Shown one piece after another: positions 23,306 to 31,061 of a DNA stretch of 64,000 nt. Under the pieces are notes generated by a model that saw nothing but the letters and a program-made list of their open reading frames with translations, ran no database searches and was not told the origin of the DNA. The position numbers and the translations under genes are program-made. This stretch comes from UBA7434 sp042090785. Its GTDB lineage: Bacteria; Pseudomonadota; Gammaproteobacteria; Pseudomonadales; UBA7434. The DNA lies in contig JBELIP010000007.1 of NCBI GenBank assembly GCA_042090785.1, positions 29,219 to 93,218 on the forward strand, read 5' to 3'. How positions within the stretch are numbered: position 1 is the first letter of the stretch; each line of letters begins with the position of its first letter.

Positions 23306-25984
23306 TCAAGAAAGCCCAGCAATGACATCCTGCTTAGCCTGCTCAATCGCATTAGCCAAACCAGCATGATCCATCCCGCCACCCTGAGCAAAATCAGCAC
23401 GACCACCGCCTTTACCTCCCACCGCAGCCGACAACGCCTTAATGATATCCCCAGCGCGAACATGCTCAACCAAACTATCCGTCACACCCGCCACCAAAGC
23501 AATCTTCTCATCACTCGGTGCCGCCAAAATAATCACGCCCGAACCCACTTTTTGTTTTAACTGATCAACCGTATCGCGCAGCGACTTAGGATCCGCACCC
23601 TCAAGCACAGCCGCTAACACTTTCGCACCATTAACATCTGTTGCCTGTGCAGCTAAATCACTGCCCACACTGCTAGCCAACTTCTGCTGCAATTGTTGAA
23701 GTTTTTTCTCTAAAGCTTTTTGCTGATCTAACATCTGTTGAACCTTAACCGTCATATCAGCAGGGTTAGTTTTTAACAACTGCGAAGCGTGTTGAATCTT
23801 AGCATCAGCACTGTCTATTAATGCTAACGCTTCAGCGCCTGTCACTGCTTCAATACGACGTACTCCCGCCGCAATACCCGACTCAGAAACCATTAACATT
23901 AAACCTATATCACCAGTGCGCTTAACATGCGTACCACCACATAGCTCAACCGAAAATTTATCCGCACCCATGGATAAAACGCGTACTTCATCACCGTACT
24001 TTTCACCAAACAATGCCATGGCGCCAGCTTCAACCGCCGAGTCCATATCAGTTACGGTCACTTGAACATCGGTATTTGCGCGAATCTGTTCATTAACTAA
24101 CGCAGTCACTGCATGAAGCTGTTGAGTCGTTACCGCTTCAGGATGAGAAAAATCAAAACGCAAACGCTCAGCGTCAACTAAGCTGCCTTTTTGAGTAACG
24201 TGCTCGCCTAAAATTTGACGTAGAGCTGCATGCAATAAATGGGTTGCCGAATGATTAAGCGCCGTCGCTTGACGTGCCGACTCACTAACCTGTGCATGAA
24301 TAACATCGCCTACCTTCAGAGCGCCCTCACTCAAACTACCGCGATGCAAAAAAGTATTACCCTGCTTTTGCGTGTCGCTGACCGCAAAACTTGCCTCACC
24401 GGTTTGTAGCTGGCCAAAATCACCTGCCTGCCCACCAGACTCAGCATAAAACGGTGTTTTATCTAACACGACAACACCATTATCGCCCGCTTGCAAAGCG
24501 TCAACCGCTTTACCTTCAACAAATAAAGCCAGTACTGTAGCGTCATCATTTAACTGGTCATAACCGTTAAACGCTGTTGCTTGGCTAGCATCAAGGTCTA
24601 ATTTTTCTGTACCACCCGATTTAAACTGGCTAGCGGCCTTGGCTTGGGCGCGCTGTTTTTGCATGGCTTGCTCATAACCATTAACATCAATCGTCATATC
24701 GCGTTCACGCGCTATATCGGCCGTTAAATCTAACGGAAAACCATAGGTATCATAAAGTTTAAAGGCCGTTTCGCCTGGAATAACACTTCCTGTTAAGCCC
24801 GCAAGATCTTGCTCTAAAATTTTCATGCCTTGCTCAAGTGTCACAGCAAATTGCTGCTCTTCAGTTTTTAAAGCTTGTTCAATTTTTTGCTGCAAGCTCA
24901 CTAACTCAGGATAAGCCTCACCCATCACATCAACTAATGAACTCACCAGCTTCCAGAAAAATAAATCTTTGGCGCCCAGCTTATTACCGTGACGAACTGC
25001 ACGGCGAATAATACGACGCAATACATAACCGCGTCCTTCGTTCGATGGCATAACACCATCAACCACTAAAAAAGCGCACGAGCGAATGTGGTCAGCAATA
25101 ACACGTAAAGAGCTTTGACCTTCGTCTTTAATGCCTAAAACATTTGCCGCAGCAGCTAATAATTGCTGGAACAAATCAATTTCATAATTGCTATGCACAC
25201 CCTGCATTACTGCCGCAATACGCTCAAGCCCCATGCCAGTATCAACCGAAGGCTTTGGCAATAGCGCCATTTCTCCATCGGCTGAGCGATTAAACTGCAT
25301 AAACACGATATTCCATATTTCAATATAACGGTCGCCATCTTCTTCTGGCGTACCAGGTAAACCACCTTCAATATCGGCACCATGGTCATAAAATATTTCG
25401 GTACATGGGCCACAGGGTCCAGTATCACCCATGGACCAAAAATTATCCGATGCGTAGCGAGCACCTTTGTTATCACCAATACGAATAATACGATCTTCTG
25501 CCAAACCAACGTCTTTATGCCAAATCGTATACGCTTCGTCATCATCAGCATAAACCGTGACGTAAAGACGATCGGTTGGAATAGCTAATGTTTCCGTTAA
25601 AAACTTCCACGCAAAAGGAATGGCTTCAGTTTTAAAATAATCACCAAAACTAAAGTTACCTAGCATTTCAAAAAAGGTATGGTGACGCGCGGTGTAACCT
25701 ACGTTTTCTAAATCGTTATGCTTACCACCGGCTCGCACACAGCGCTGCGAACTTGTGGCACGCACATAATCACGTTTGTCATCACCCAAAAAGACATCTT
25801 TAAATTGCACCATGCCCGCATTGGTAAATAACAATGTGGCGTCATTACCCGGCACCAAGGAACTACTAGCAACACGGCTATGTTGATGCTGCTCAAAGTA
25901 ACGGAGAAAGGTTTCGCGGATCGCTGAGGTGCTAGTCGATTGACCTGTAGATTGACTTGTAGACTTGTCGTTAGATAAGGACAT
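23306..25984 (-). CDS. alaS: Alanyl-tRNA synthetase
   Basis: AlaRS charges tRNA-Ala and hydrolyses mischarged Ser/Gly. The protein is 892 residues, slightly long because of a Ser/Thr/Gln-rich tail of about 20 residues before the conserved RETFLRYFEQHQHSRV. Catalytic motif HHTFFEMLGNFSFGDYFK, editing-site zinc ligands NHSATHLLHAALR and CGGTHVKRTGDIG, and the C-terminal GGGRADFAQGGG glycine motif are intact. ATG at 25984 is the only reasonable start. Upstream lie a HIT protein and a Trm112-like gene in the same direction. Confidence 0.98.
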   Translation of the reverse strand: MSLSNDKSTSQSTGQSTSTSAIRETFLRYFEQHQHSRVASSSLVPGNDATLLFTNAGMVQFKDVFLGDDKRDYVRATSSQRCVRAGGKHNDLENVGYTARHHTFFEMLGNFSFGDYFKTEAIPFAWKFLTETLAIPTDRLYVTVYADDDEAYTIWHKDVGLAEDRIIRIGDNKGARYASDNFWSMGDTGPCGPCTEIFYDHGADIEGGLPGTPEEDGDRYIEIWNIVFMQFNRSADGEMALLPKPSVDTGMGLERIAAVMQGVHSNYEIDLFQQLLAAAANVLGIKDEGQSSLRVIADHIRSCAFLVVDGVMPSNEGRGYVLRRIIRRAVRHGNKLGAKDLFFWKLVSSLVDVMGEAYPELVSLQQKIEQALKTEEQQFAVTLEQGMKILEQDLAGLTGSVIPGETAFKLYDTYGFPLDLTADIARERDMTIDVNGYEQAMQKQRAQAKAASQFKSGGTEKLDLDASQATAFNGYDQLNDDATVLALFVEGKAVDALQAGDNGVVVLDKTPFYAESGGQAGDFGQLQTGEASFAVSDTQKQGNTFLHRGSLSEGALKVGDVIHAQVSESARQATALNHSATHLLHAALRQILGEHVTQKGSLVDAERLRFDFSHPEAVTTQQLHAVTALVNEQIRANTDVQVTVTDMDSAVEAGAMALFGEKYGDEVRVLSMGADKFSVELCGGTHVKRTGDIGLMLMVSESGIAAGVRRIEAVTGAEALALIDSADAKIQHASQLLKTNPADMTVKVQQMLDQQKALEKKLQQLQQKLASSVGSDLAAQATDVNGAKVLAAVLEGADPKSLRDTVDQLKQKVGSGVIILAAPSDEKIALVAGVTDSLVEHVRAGDIIKALSAAVGGKGGGRADFAQGGGMDHAGLANAIEQAKQDVIAGLS
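25938..25961. repeat. 12-bp duplication in the alaS 5' end
   Basis: GATTGACCTGTA and GATTGACTTGTA are adjacent, with partial copies on both sides. They encode the STSQSTGQSTS stretch right after the AlaRS start, so the extra N-terminal residues arose by local tandem duplication. Confidence 0.8.
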
Positions 25985-26095
25985 TAATAAAAACTCTGGC
26001 TAAATTTTTTTTGTTAGTGATTTACGTCAGCTAAACCGTTAGTTAACAATAAATCGATTATTCAATACAGCATAGACGAATGTAGCAAAAACCTC

Positions 26096-26437
26096 CTACA
26101 TATCGCCTTCTTTCATGGCAAAACCGGCAATAATATGCAGATGTAAATGGAATACCGTCTGGCCACCATCCGCGCCGTTATTCACTACCACGCGATAACC
26201 ATCAGAAACACCTAATTGTTCGGCCACTTTGCCCACAGTGAGCATTAAATGACCTAGTAGCGCTTGGTCTGCTGAACTGGCATCCGACAGCTTTTCAATC
26301 GGTTTTTTCGGAATGACTAATACATGAACAGGCGCAACCGGATTGATATCCGGAATAACGATACAATGCTCATCTTCATAGAGCTTATTAGAGGGGATTT
26401 TACCCGCAATAATCTTACCGAAAACGGTATCAGCCAT
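26096..26437 (-). CDS. HIT-family nucleotide hydrolase (HinT-like)
   Basis: A 113-residue histidine-triad protein of the HinT branch, which hydrolyses purine nucleoside phosphoramidates such as AMP-lysine adducts. The triad FHLHLHIIAG is near the C-terminus, and the N-terminal FGKIIAGKIPSNKLYEDEHCIVIPDINPVAPVHVLVIPK is typical. Eleven bases separate it from the Trm112-like gene upstream. The physiological substrate is unknown. Confidence 0.93.
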   Translation of the reverse strand: MADTVFGKIIAGKIPSNKLYEDEHCIVIPDINPVAPVHVLVIPKKPIEKLSDASSADQALLGHLMLTVGKVAEQLGVSDGYRVVVNNGADGGQTVFHLHLHIIAGFAMKEGDM

Positions 26438-26448
26438 AACAATTACCT

Positions 26449-26634
26449 CTAAGTTTGTAACTCTTCAGCAGTGAGTTTGCGCGCTTCGCTCTCTAGCATC
26501 ACAGGAATATCATCACGCACGGGATAAGCAAGACCGCTGGCCTTACAGACCAACTCTTGATTCGACTCAACATATTCCAAAGGGCCTTTACTTACCGGAC
26601 AAACAAGAATACTAAGGAGTTTTTTATCTAACAT
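26449..26634 (-). CDS. Trm112-like small protein (UPF0434/YcaR family)
   Basis: A 61-residue protein of the Trm112/YcaR family. In eukaryotes and archaea Trm112 activates methyltransferases; the bacterial role is less clear. It starts MLDKKLLSILVCPVSKGPLEY and contains LVCKASGLAYPVRDDIPVML. Two cysteines rather than four remain of the zinc site, as is common in bacterial members. The ATG at 26634 is preceded by purine-poor sequence. Confidence 0.92.
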   Translation of the reverse strand: MLDKKLLSILVCPVSKGPLEYVESNQELVCKASGLAYPVRDDIPVMLESEARKLTAEELQT

Positions 26635-26690
26635 AATATTGTGCCTTTCACTTTTTAAAAAATAGCTTTCAATTAAGCGGTTAAATACAA

Positions 26691-27614
26691 TTAATCATCC
26701 GTTAATTGGTTGCCACCTTTAGCAACCAATAATTCTGGATCAATACGAACCGAGCTTTTGCCGTTGGTCCAATTCATCCGCCAATCCAAATGCGGACCTG
26801 TTACCCGGCCGGTTGCACCGATTTCGGCAATAGCGTCACCCTGCTTCACATTATCTCCCGATTGAACCAACAATTTGCTGAGATGCAAAAAGGTAGAACT
26901 TAAACCATGGCCATGATCAATAATCAGGGTGCCGCCAGAAAAAAACAAATCAGGCTCTGCCAATGTCACCAAGCCCGCAGCAGGTGCAATAACTGGCGTA
27001 CCAACAGGCCCTGCCACATCCAGACCATAATGTGGCCTGCGAGGTTCGCCATTATAAACTCGCTGTGAACCAAAGACACCTGTAATAGGCCCTTTAGCTG
27101 GCCAAATAAAGCCATTTAAAAAATCCTGTTGGTCACGCTGAAGATTGCGCGCAATCCTCACTAAAGCGGCCTCTCTACGAGAGCGCTTTACCTGTACTAG
27201 ATCGGGAGAAACATATTGTTTGGCGACACCTTCTATTCGCTGAATCGCATAATCACGAGGAATAACTTTAAACTCATGTTGCTGTTTTTTACCGTCGACA
27301 ATGAGTGCTAACAAAAAACGCTCGGGCGCATCACGATCTAAACCAATAATAAACTGTCCACCGGTTGTTATAGGCAGTAATTGTTCTTGATATTGAACAG
27401 ACGTACCTTCGCCCACCTGACCAACAACTAGACCCCCCTGCTGCAAATGCCCCGTTAGGGTTAAATTAGATTCGACCGGAGATGCAGCAACCAATAAAGA
27501 GAAACAGGCAGTAATTAAACACACCGCTTTCAAAAAAACTGCCTTTATCGAAGCTATCGCAGTTATGATAGACAAGGAAATTTGTCGGTTTGTAACTTGT
27601 CGGGATATTGGCAT
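26691..27614 (-). CDS. Secreted LytM-type M23 peptidase
   Basis: A 307-residue exported protein with a hydrophobic signal segment (about 20-45), an Ig-like N-terminal domain, and a C-terminal M23 domain. It may cut peptidoglycan cross-links or act as an amidase activator. The first metal motif HYGLD (H195, D199) and LHLS (H244) are present. The usual second HxH motif reads GPHLDW (H275, D277), so one zinc ligand is Asp in place of His. The ATG at 27614 faces greB across a short divergent region. I recall GPHLD-type variants in pseudomonad relatives, so activity may be retained. Confidence 0.88.
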   Translation of the reverse strand: MPISRQVTNRQISLSIITAIASIKAVFLKAVCLITACFSLLVAASPVESNLTLTGHLQQGGLVVGQVGEGTSVQYQEQLLPITTGGQFIIGLDRDAPERFLLALIVDGKKQQHEFKVIPRDYAIQRIEGVAKQYVSPDLVQVKRSRREAALVRIARNLQRDQQDFLNGFIWPAKGPITGVFGSQRVYNGEPRRPHYGLDVAGPVGTPVIAPAAGLVTLAEPDLFFSGGTLIIDHGHGLSSTFLHLSKLLVQSGDNVKQGDAIAEIGATGRVTGPHLDWRMNWTNGKSSVRIDPELLVAKGGNQLTDD

Positions 27615-27713
27615 TGCTTGAATCCGTTGTTAAGCTTTATGACATCGCAATTAAAAAAGCTATTATTCAAAAAAACAGATATAAAACCAATTAAAAGAGC
27701 GAAAAACTATTAT

Positions 27714-28211
27714 ATGGGACGCTATCGACCACCACGCCCTAAAGGCTCCTACTATATCACTCCTGAAGGAGAAAGCGCGATGCGTGAGGAATTACGCCAG
27801 CTATGGAAAGTGGAGCGCCCAAAAGTCACCGAAGTGGTTCACGAAGCCGCAAAAAACGGTGATCGATCAGAAAATGGTGATTATATTTACGGCAAAAAGC
27901 GATTAAGAGAAATTGATAGCCGGGTACGATTTTTAACAAAACGTTTAGAATCTCTAGAGATAGTTCACGATACGCCCAGCAATACCAAAAAGGTTTTTTT
28001 TGGTGCATGGATCACTGTTGAAGATGAAAATGGCACCGAACAGACTTATAGAATTGTCGGCCCCGATGAATTTGACTTATCACAAAATAAATTAAGTATG
28101 GATTCGCCCTTAGCAAAAGCCTTGCTAGGTAAAAATATTGATGATGAAATTGTTTTTAAAAGCCCAGCCGGGCAACGAATGATGGTAATTACCTCAATTC
28201 GCTATCAATAA
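27714..28211 (+). CDS. greB: Transcription elongation factor GreB
   Basis: GreB enters the RNA polymerase secondary channel and stimulates cleavage of backtracked transcripts. The product is 165 residues starting MGRYRPPRPKGSYYITPEG. The frame is open 44 codons upstream, but that part lacks similarity to GreB. The coiled-coil tip NGDRSENGDYIYGKKRLREIDSRVRFL carries the acidic pair, and the C-terminal FKBP-like domain (KVFFGAWITVEDENG, MDSPLAKALLGK) is intact. It is divergent from the M23 peptidase. Confidence 0.95.
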   Translation: MGRYRPPRPKGSYYITPEGESAMREELRQLWKVERPKVTEVVHEAAKNGDRSENGDYIYGKKRLREIDSRVRFLTKRLESLEIVHDTPSNTKKVFFGAWITVEDENGTEQTYRIVGPDEFDLSQNKLSMDSPLAKALLGKNIDDEIVFKSPAGQRMMVITSIRYQ

Positions 28212-28573
28212 AAAGCCACAACACCGCCCTAATTTAATAAAACCCATCAATATTTTTTTAAAAATAGAATAATTTTGATAACAATAATTCGACATAGAAC
28301 GTTATAAAAAAATAGTCAATAAATAATTTCGAAAACAGAATTAAACTTAAAAAAGTCACGCCATTTTATTTTGGTTAGTGATAACACGACCTAAAAACAT
28401 CGATAATGCGTGATAATGTAAAAAGGAACAAAATAAAGTCGCCTTTAATAGAAATTACGCGTGAAATAAATACAGCTATTGTCTATTATTGCGTTGTTAT
28501 AATTCATTTTTTATTAATTTTTAATATTCAACCAAAATGATGAAGCGGAATAATCCTCTTCATAGGAGAAATA
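28212..28573. other. AT-rich spacer between greB and the histone-like gene
   Basis: About 360 very AT-rich bases with no credible reading frame. I see no clear greB terminator. The right end holds a -10 box at 28498 and a good ribosome binding site (AGGAGA, five bases before the ATG at 28574). Confidence 0.7.
28498..28503 (+). promoter_or_regulatory. -10 box of the histone-like gene
   Basis: A perfect TATAAT, about 70 bases before the ATG at 28574. No good -35 hexamer lies 16-18 bases upstream, so an activator or an AT-rich UP-like region may help. Confidence 0.45.
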
Positions 28574-29209
28574 ATGCCACAAGCAAAGAAAGCCGCTAAA
28601 AGTTCAGCAAAGAAAGTAGCTAAACCTGCCAAGAAAGCTGTAAAAAAAGTTGCCAAGAAAGTAGCTGCAACACCAGCAATCGCTAAAGCAGAAGCAGCAT
28701 TAAGTAAATTACAAAAAGAAATCAAATCTTTATCTCGCGCGTTAAAAGCTGAGAAAAAGAAAGTAGCCTCTGCTCGCAAAGCCGCAGCAAAGTCGAAAAC
28801 AGCCGCTGATAAAGCAGCCGTCAAAAAAGCGACTGGCGTAGCAAACAAAACAGCTGCCAAAATCAAAGCATTACGCACTCGTGCATCAGCAACAAGCGCT
28901 AAACTAGCAACATTAAAGTCTGACGCAGCATTGAAGAAAGCAGTTGCTGACTTTGAAGCTAAATTGCTTGCAAAACGTGCAGCTGCAGCCGCTAAAAAGC
29001 AAAAAGCCGCTGACAAAAAAGCCGCATTAAAAGCAAAAGCCGCTGCAAAACGCGCAGCAGCAAAAGCCAAAGCAGATGCAAAGAAAAAAGCAGCGTCTGA
29101 AAAGAAAAAAGCGGCCGCGGCTAAAGCTAAGGCTGCAGCAGCGGCAAAAAAAGCCAAAGCAAAAGTAAAAGCTAAGAAAAAACCAGCAAAAAAAGCTGCT
29201 AAGAAGTAA
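28574..29209 (+). CDS. Histone H1-like Lys/Ala-rich DNA-binding protein
   Basis: A 211-residue protein composed largely of Lys and Ala, in AKKAAKK/AAAKAK-type repeats like the C-terminal tail of eukaryotic H1 and bacterial AlgP/Hc1-like proteins. A less repetitive middle segment (about 35-130) is a predicted long helix. Such proteins bind DNA without sequence preference and may compact the nucleoid; that role is inferred from composition. It stands alone with its own -10 box, AGGAGA site and strong terminator. Lys codons are mostly AAA and Ala codons GCA/GCT, so the DNA itself is repetitive and prone to length change. Confidence 0.85.
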   Translation: MPQAKKAAKSSAKKVAKPAKKAVKKVAKKVAATPAIAKAEAALSKLQKEIKSLSRALKAEKKKVASARKAAAKSKTAADKAAVKKATGVANKTAAKIKALRTRASATSAKLATLKSDAALKKAVADFEAKLLAKRAAAAAKKQKAADKKAALKAKAAAKRAAAKAKADAKKKAASEKKKAAAAKAKAAAAAKKAKAKVKAKKKPAKKAAKK

Positions 29210-29228
29210 TTCCTAGCGCTTAAAGCTA

Positions 29229-29265
29229 AAAAGCCCCGCCATCTTACGATGCCGGGGCTTTTTTT
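29229..29265 (+). terminator. Rho-independent terminator of the histone-like gene
   Basis: AAAAGCCCCG and CGGGGCTTTT (29229-29238, 29253-29262) form a 10-bp stem with a 14-base loop, followed by a run of seven Ts. The A run on the other side lets it also end the converging dehydrogenase transcript. Confidence 0.92.
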
Positions 29266-29287
29266 ATAAATAAACTCTTTGAGCAAT

Positions 29288-30109
29288 TTATGGTTTGTTT
29301 CGATACTTCTCTTTATTCTTACGCCCTTTCGCATAAAGTGATTTACGCAAACCTCTACGCAAAAAAGGAAACAAATAAGCTAATGTTGTCAGCATGCCGC
29401 TTGTTTTTGTCATAGCTATCTCAACACTATCGCCTTGAGCAATTTTAGCAATATTCTCAGCAACCGCTTCGGCCGTGCTCATTGGTTGTGAATAGACTAT
29501 GTCCTCGACCTCATCAATGCTATCCATAATAAAACCCGTGTTAATTGGTCCAGGAGACACCACGCCCACAGCGACTCCGCTATCACGAAGTTCATCGGCT
29601 AAAGAATAAGTAAACGCTCTAAGCCCTGCTTTAGTTGAGGCATAACTTGCCGCGCCCTGCAGCGGTGCACGACCGGCCAAAGAGCCGACCATCACAATAG
29701 CGCCCTGTCCTGCTTCTTTTAGGTAAGGTAAAACTAATGCCGATAAATATAATGGCGCGCGTAAATTAACGTCGACCATATTAGCCACTTGATTGGGTTT
29801 AAGCGTACTGAATTCACCGCGGTTATGAAGACCAGCGTTATTAACTAGTACATGTATGCTGCCAAAATGGTTAATGACCTGCGTGACTATTTGATCGCAG
29901 CTAGTCATGTCTGCAACATCGGCAACAATGGTGATTACCTGTGTTTGTCCACTAAGCTCTTGGGCGATAGCTTGAAGAGCTGGCTCGCCTCTTGCGACTA
30001 ATGCCAGATTGGCACCAGCACTGGCAAAGTGTCGGGCGCAAGCTGCGCCAACGCCTGCCGAGGCGCCGGTGATGAGTATGGTTTTGTCTTTGAACGAGGT
30101 TAGGCTCAT
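29288..30109 (-). CDS. Short-chain dehydrogenase/reductase
   Basis: A 273-residue classical SDR. The Rossmann glycine motif is TGASAGVG (residues 14-21), followed by NNAG and the catalytic Ser with YxxxK (VGSLAGRAPLQGAASYASTK). The C-terminal tail is strongly basic after a hydrophobic stretch (LTTLAYLFPFLRRGLRKS), suggesting membrane association. ATG at 30109. The substrate cannot be read from sequence. It converges on the histone-like gene. Confidence 0.92.
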   Translation of the reverse strand: MSLTSFKDKTILITGASAGVGAACARHFASAGANLALVARGEPALQAIAQELSGQTQVITIVADVADMTSCDQIVTQVINHFGSIHVLVNNAGLHNRGEFSTLKPNQVANMVDVNLRAPLYLSALVLPYLKEAGQGAIVMVGSLAGRAPLQGAASYASTKAGLRAFTYSLADELRDSGVAVGVVSPGPINTGFIMDSIDEVEDIVYSQPMSTAEAVAENIAKIAQGDSVEIAMTKTSGMLTTLAYLFPFLRRGLRKSLYAKGRKNKEKYRNKP

Positions 30110-30546
30110 AGTGAGTTCTTTTTATTGGTTTTTGATTGCTGCTCTAGTATATGCGATGGCGTTTATTAAGCTATAGGTTTCTATTGTAAGTTTTCTATTG
30201 TGGTTTTTTTATGGGGGCTATTTATTAACTTGTATTAATTTTTGGGTGTGTGTTCACAGTCAAGATCAAGATCTTGACCTCAAAACGACCACAAAAAAAA
30301 CACCCCACACTATCCGCTAAGACAAAATGAAAAGTAAAATTTTCAACTTAAGAGAAATAAATTTCCAAAATCTAATACGTATTATGCTAGCCTGAACAAC
30401 CTTATTGAAACAACGCAAGTCAAACAAGGAGAATCTTATGAAAAAAACTTAACCACAAACAACATCCATCCAACCGTTTATATCCGCGCAGCATCTCCAA
30501 CCACTGCAAAGAATAAACACCCACCTTAAACAAAAAGGAGTCAACT
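30110..30546. promoter_or_regulatory. Divergent spacer with palindromes and an aborted leader ORF
   Basis: The region holds GTCAAGATC-AA-GATCTTGAC (30259-30278), a 9-bp inverted repeat related to the hairpin after alaS. It also holds a perfect 12-bp palindrome, TAATACGTATTA (30373-30384), overlapping a TATTAT -10-like box. An ideal AAGGAGA precedes ATG AAA AAA ACT TAA at 30439-30453. That mini-ORF would become 30 codons if the A7 run gained one A. Another AAGGAG precedes the gene at 30547. Confidence 0.55.
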
Positions 30547-30885
30547 ATGGGCAAAGCCAATAGTGCTTCAAATAAGGAGAGAAAAGAGGAAACTCAGAAA
30601 CGCAAGAGCAGCAAAAGCAAAATCACGAAAAGAAGCAACAAAAAACCGCGAACAATACAGCACTTACAACACGCTGAAGACGATAAAAAACCGCAAAATC
30701 ACAATGCGCTTATCGCCTCATCCGCAAACGACACTATCGATAATATCCGCGTTAGCCTGGATATGATTCGAGAAGTTGCTTGCAGCGACAATGACGGCAT
30801 GGCGCTTTCTGAAGACACTAAGCAGGGATTATTCTTGCATATCGAAAATTTGATGAAGGCATTAAGCTTTTTGAGAACGCTTTAA
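30547..30885 (+). CDS. Unknown small protein with basic tail
   Basis: A 112-residue protein of no family I recognise. The first 45 residues are extremely basic and disordered (KERKEETQKRKSSKSKITKRSNKK). The second half is an acidic, predicted two-helix domain (NDTIDNIRVSLDMIREVA, LHIENLMKALSFLRTL). The layout suggests nucleic acid or polyanion binding through the tail and dimerisation through the helices; this is inference. A good AAGGAG lies eight bases before the ATG. It is transcribed away from the dehydrogenase and towards tilS. Confidence 0.75.
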   Translation: MGKANSASNKERKEETQKRKSSKSKITKRSNKKPRTIQHLQHAEDDKKPQNHNALIASSANDTIDNIRVSLDMIREVACSDNDGMALSEDTKQGLFLHIENLMKALSFLRTL

Positions 30886-30939
30886 ACGCTGACAAACAGC
30901 GCAAAAGTTCGATAGCAGATACAACATCTTTGTGTAGTG

Positions 30940-30964
30940 ACCTTTAACCCGTTTTGTTAAAGGT
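30940..30964. other. Hairpin after the small basic protein gene
   Basis: ACCTTTAAC (30940-30948) pairs with GTTAAAGGT (30956-30964) around a 7-base loop. No T run follows on either strand, so it is a structured 3' end and not a classical terminator. Confidence 0.5.
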
Positions 30965-30992
30965 ACCCATAAAATGCAACAGTAAAGTGAGT

Positions 30993-31057
30993 TTGAAAAG
31001 ACAGTTAATTGAGAAGGCAACTAATTGAGGAAGTAACAGTTTTGAAGAGGCTACTAA
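30993..31057. repeat. Four degenerate 16-bp repeats after tilS
   Basis: Units starting TTGA (TTGAAAAGACAGTTAA, TTGAGAAGGCAACTAA, TTGAGGAAGTAACAGT, TTGAAGAGGCTACTAA) follow each other, with a single inserted T before the last. The array ends four bases from the tilS stop codon. Confidence 0.7.
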
Positions 31058-31061
31058 AGCG

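Noticed and set aside
28528..29334. Long minus-strand frame opposite the histone-like gene, rich in Ala/Phe
   Set aside because: It is the antisense of Lys/Ala codon repeats and has no independent ribosome site or homology. The plus-strand gene has an -10 box, AGGAGA and a terminator.
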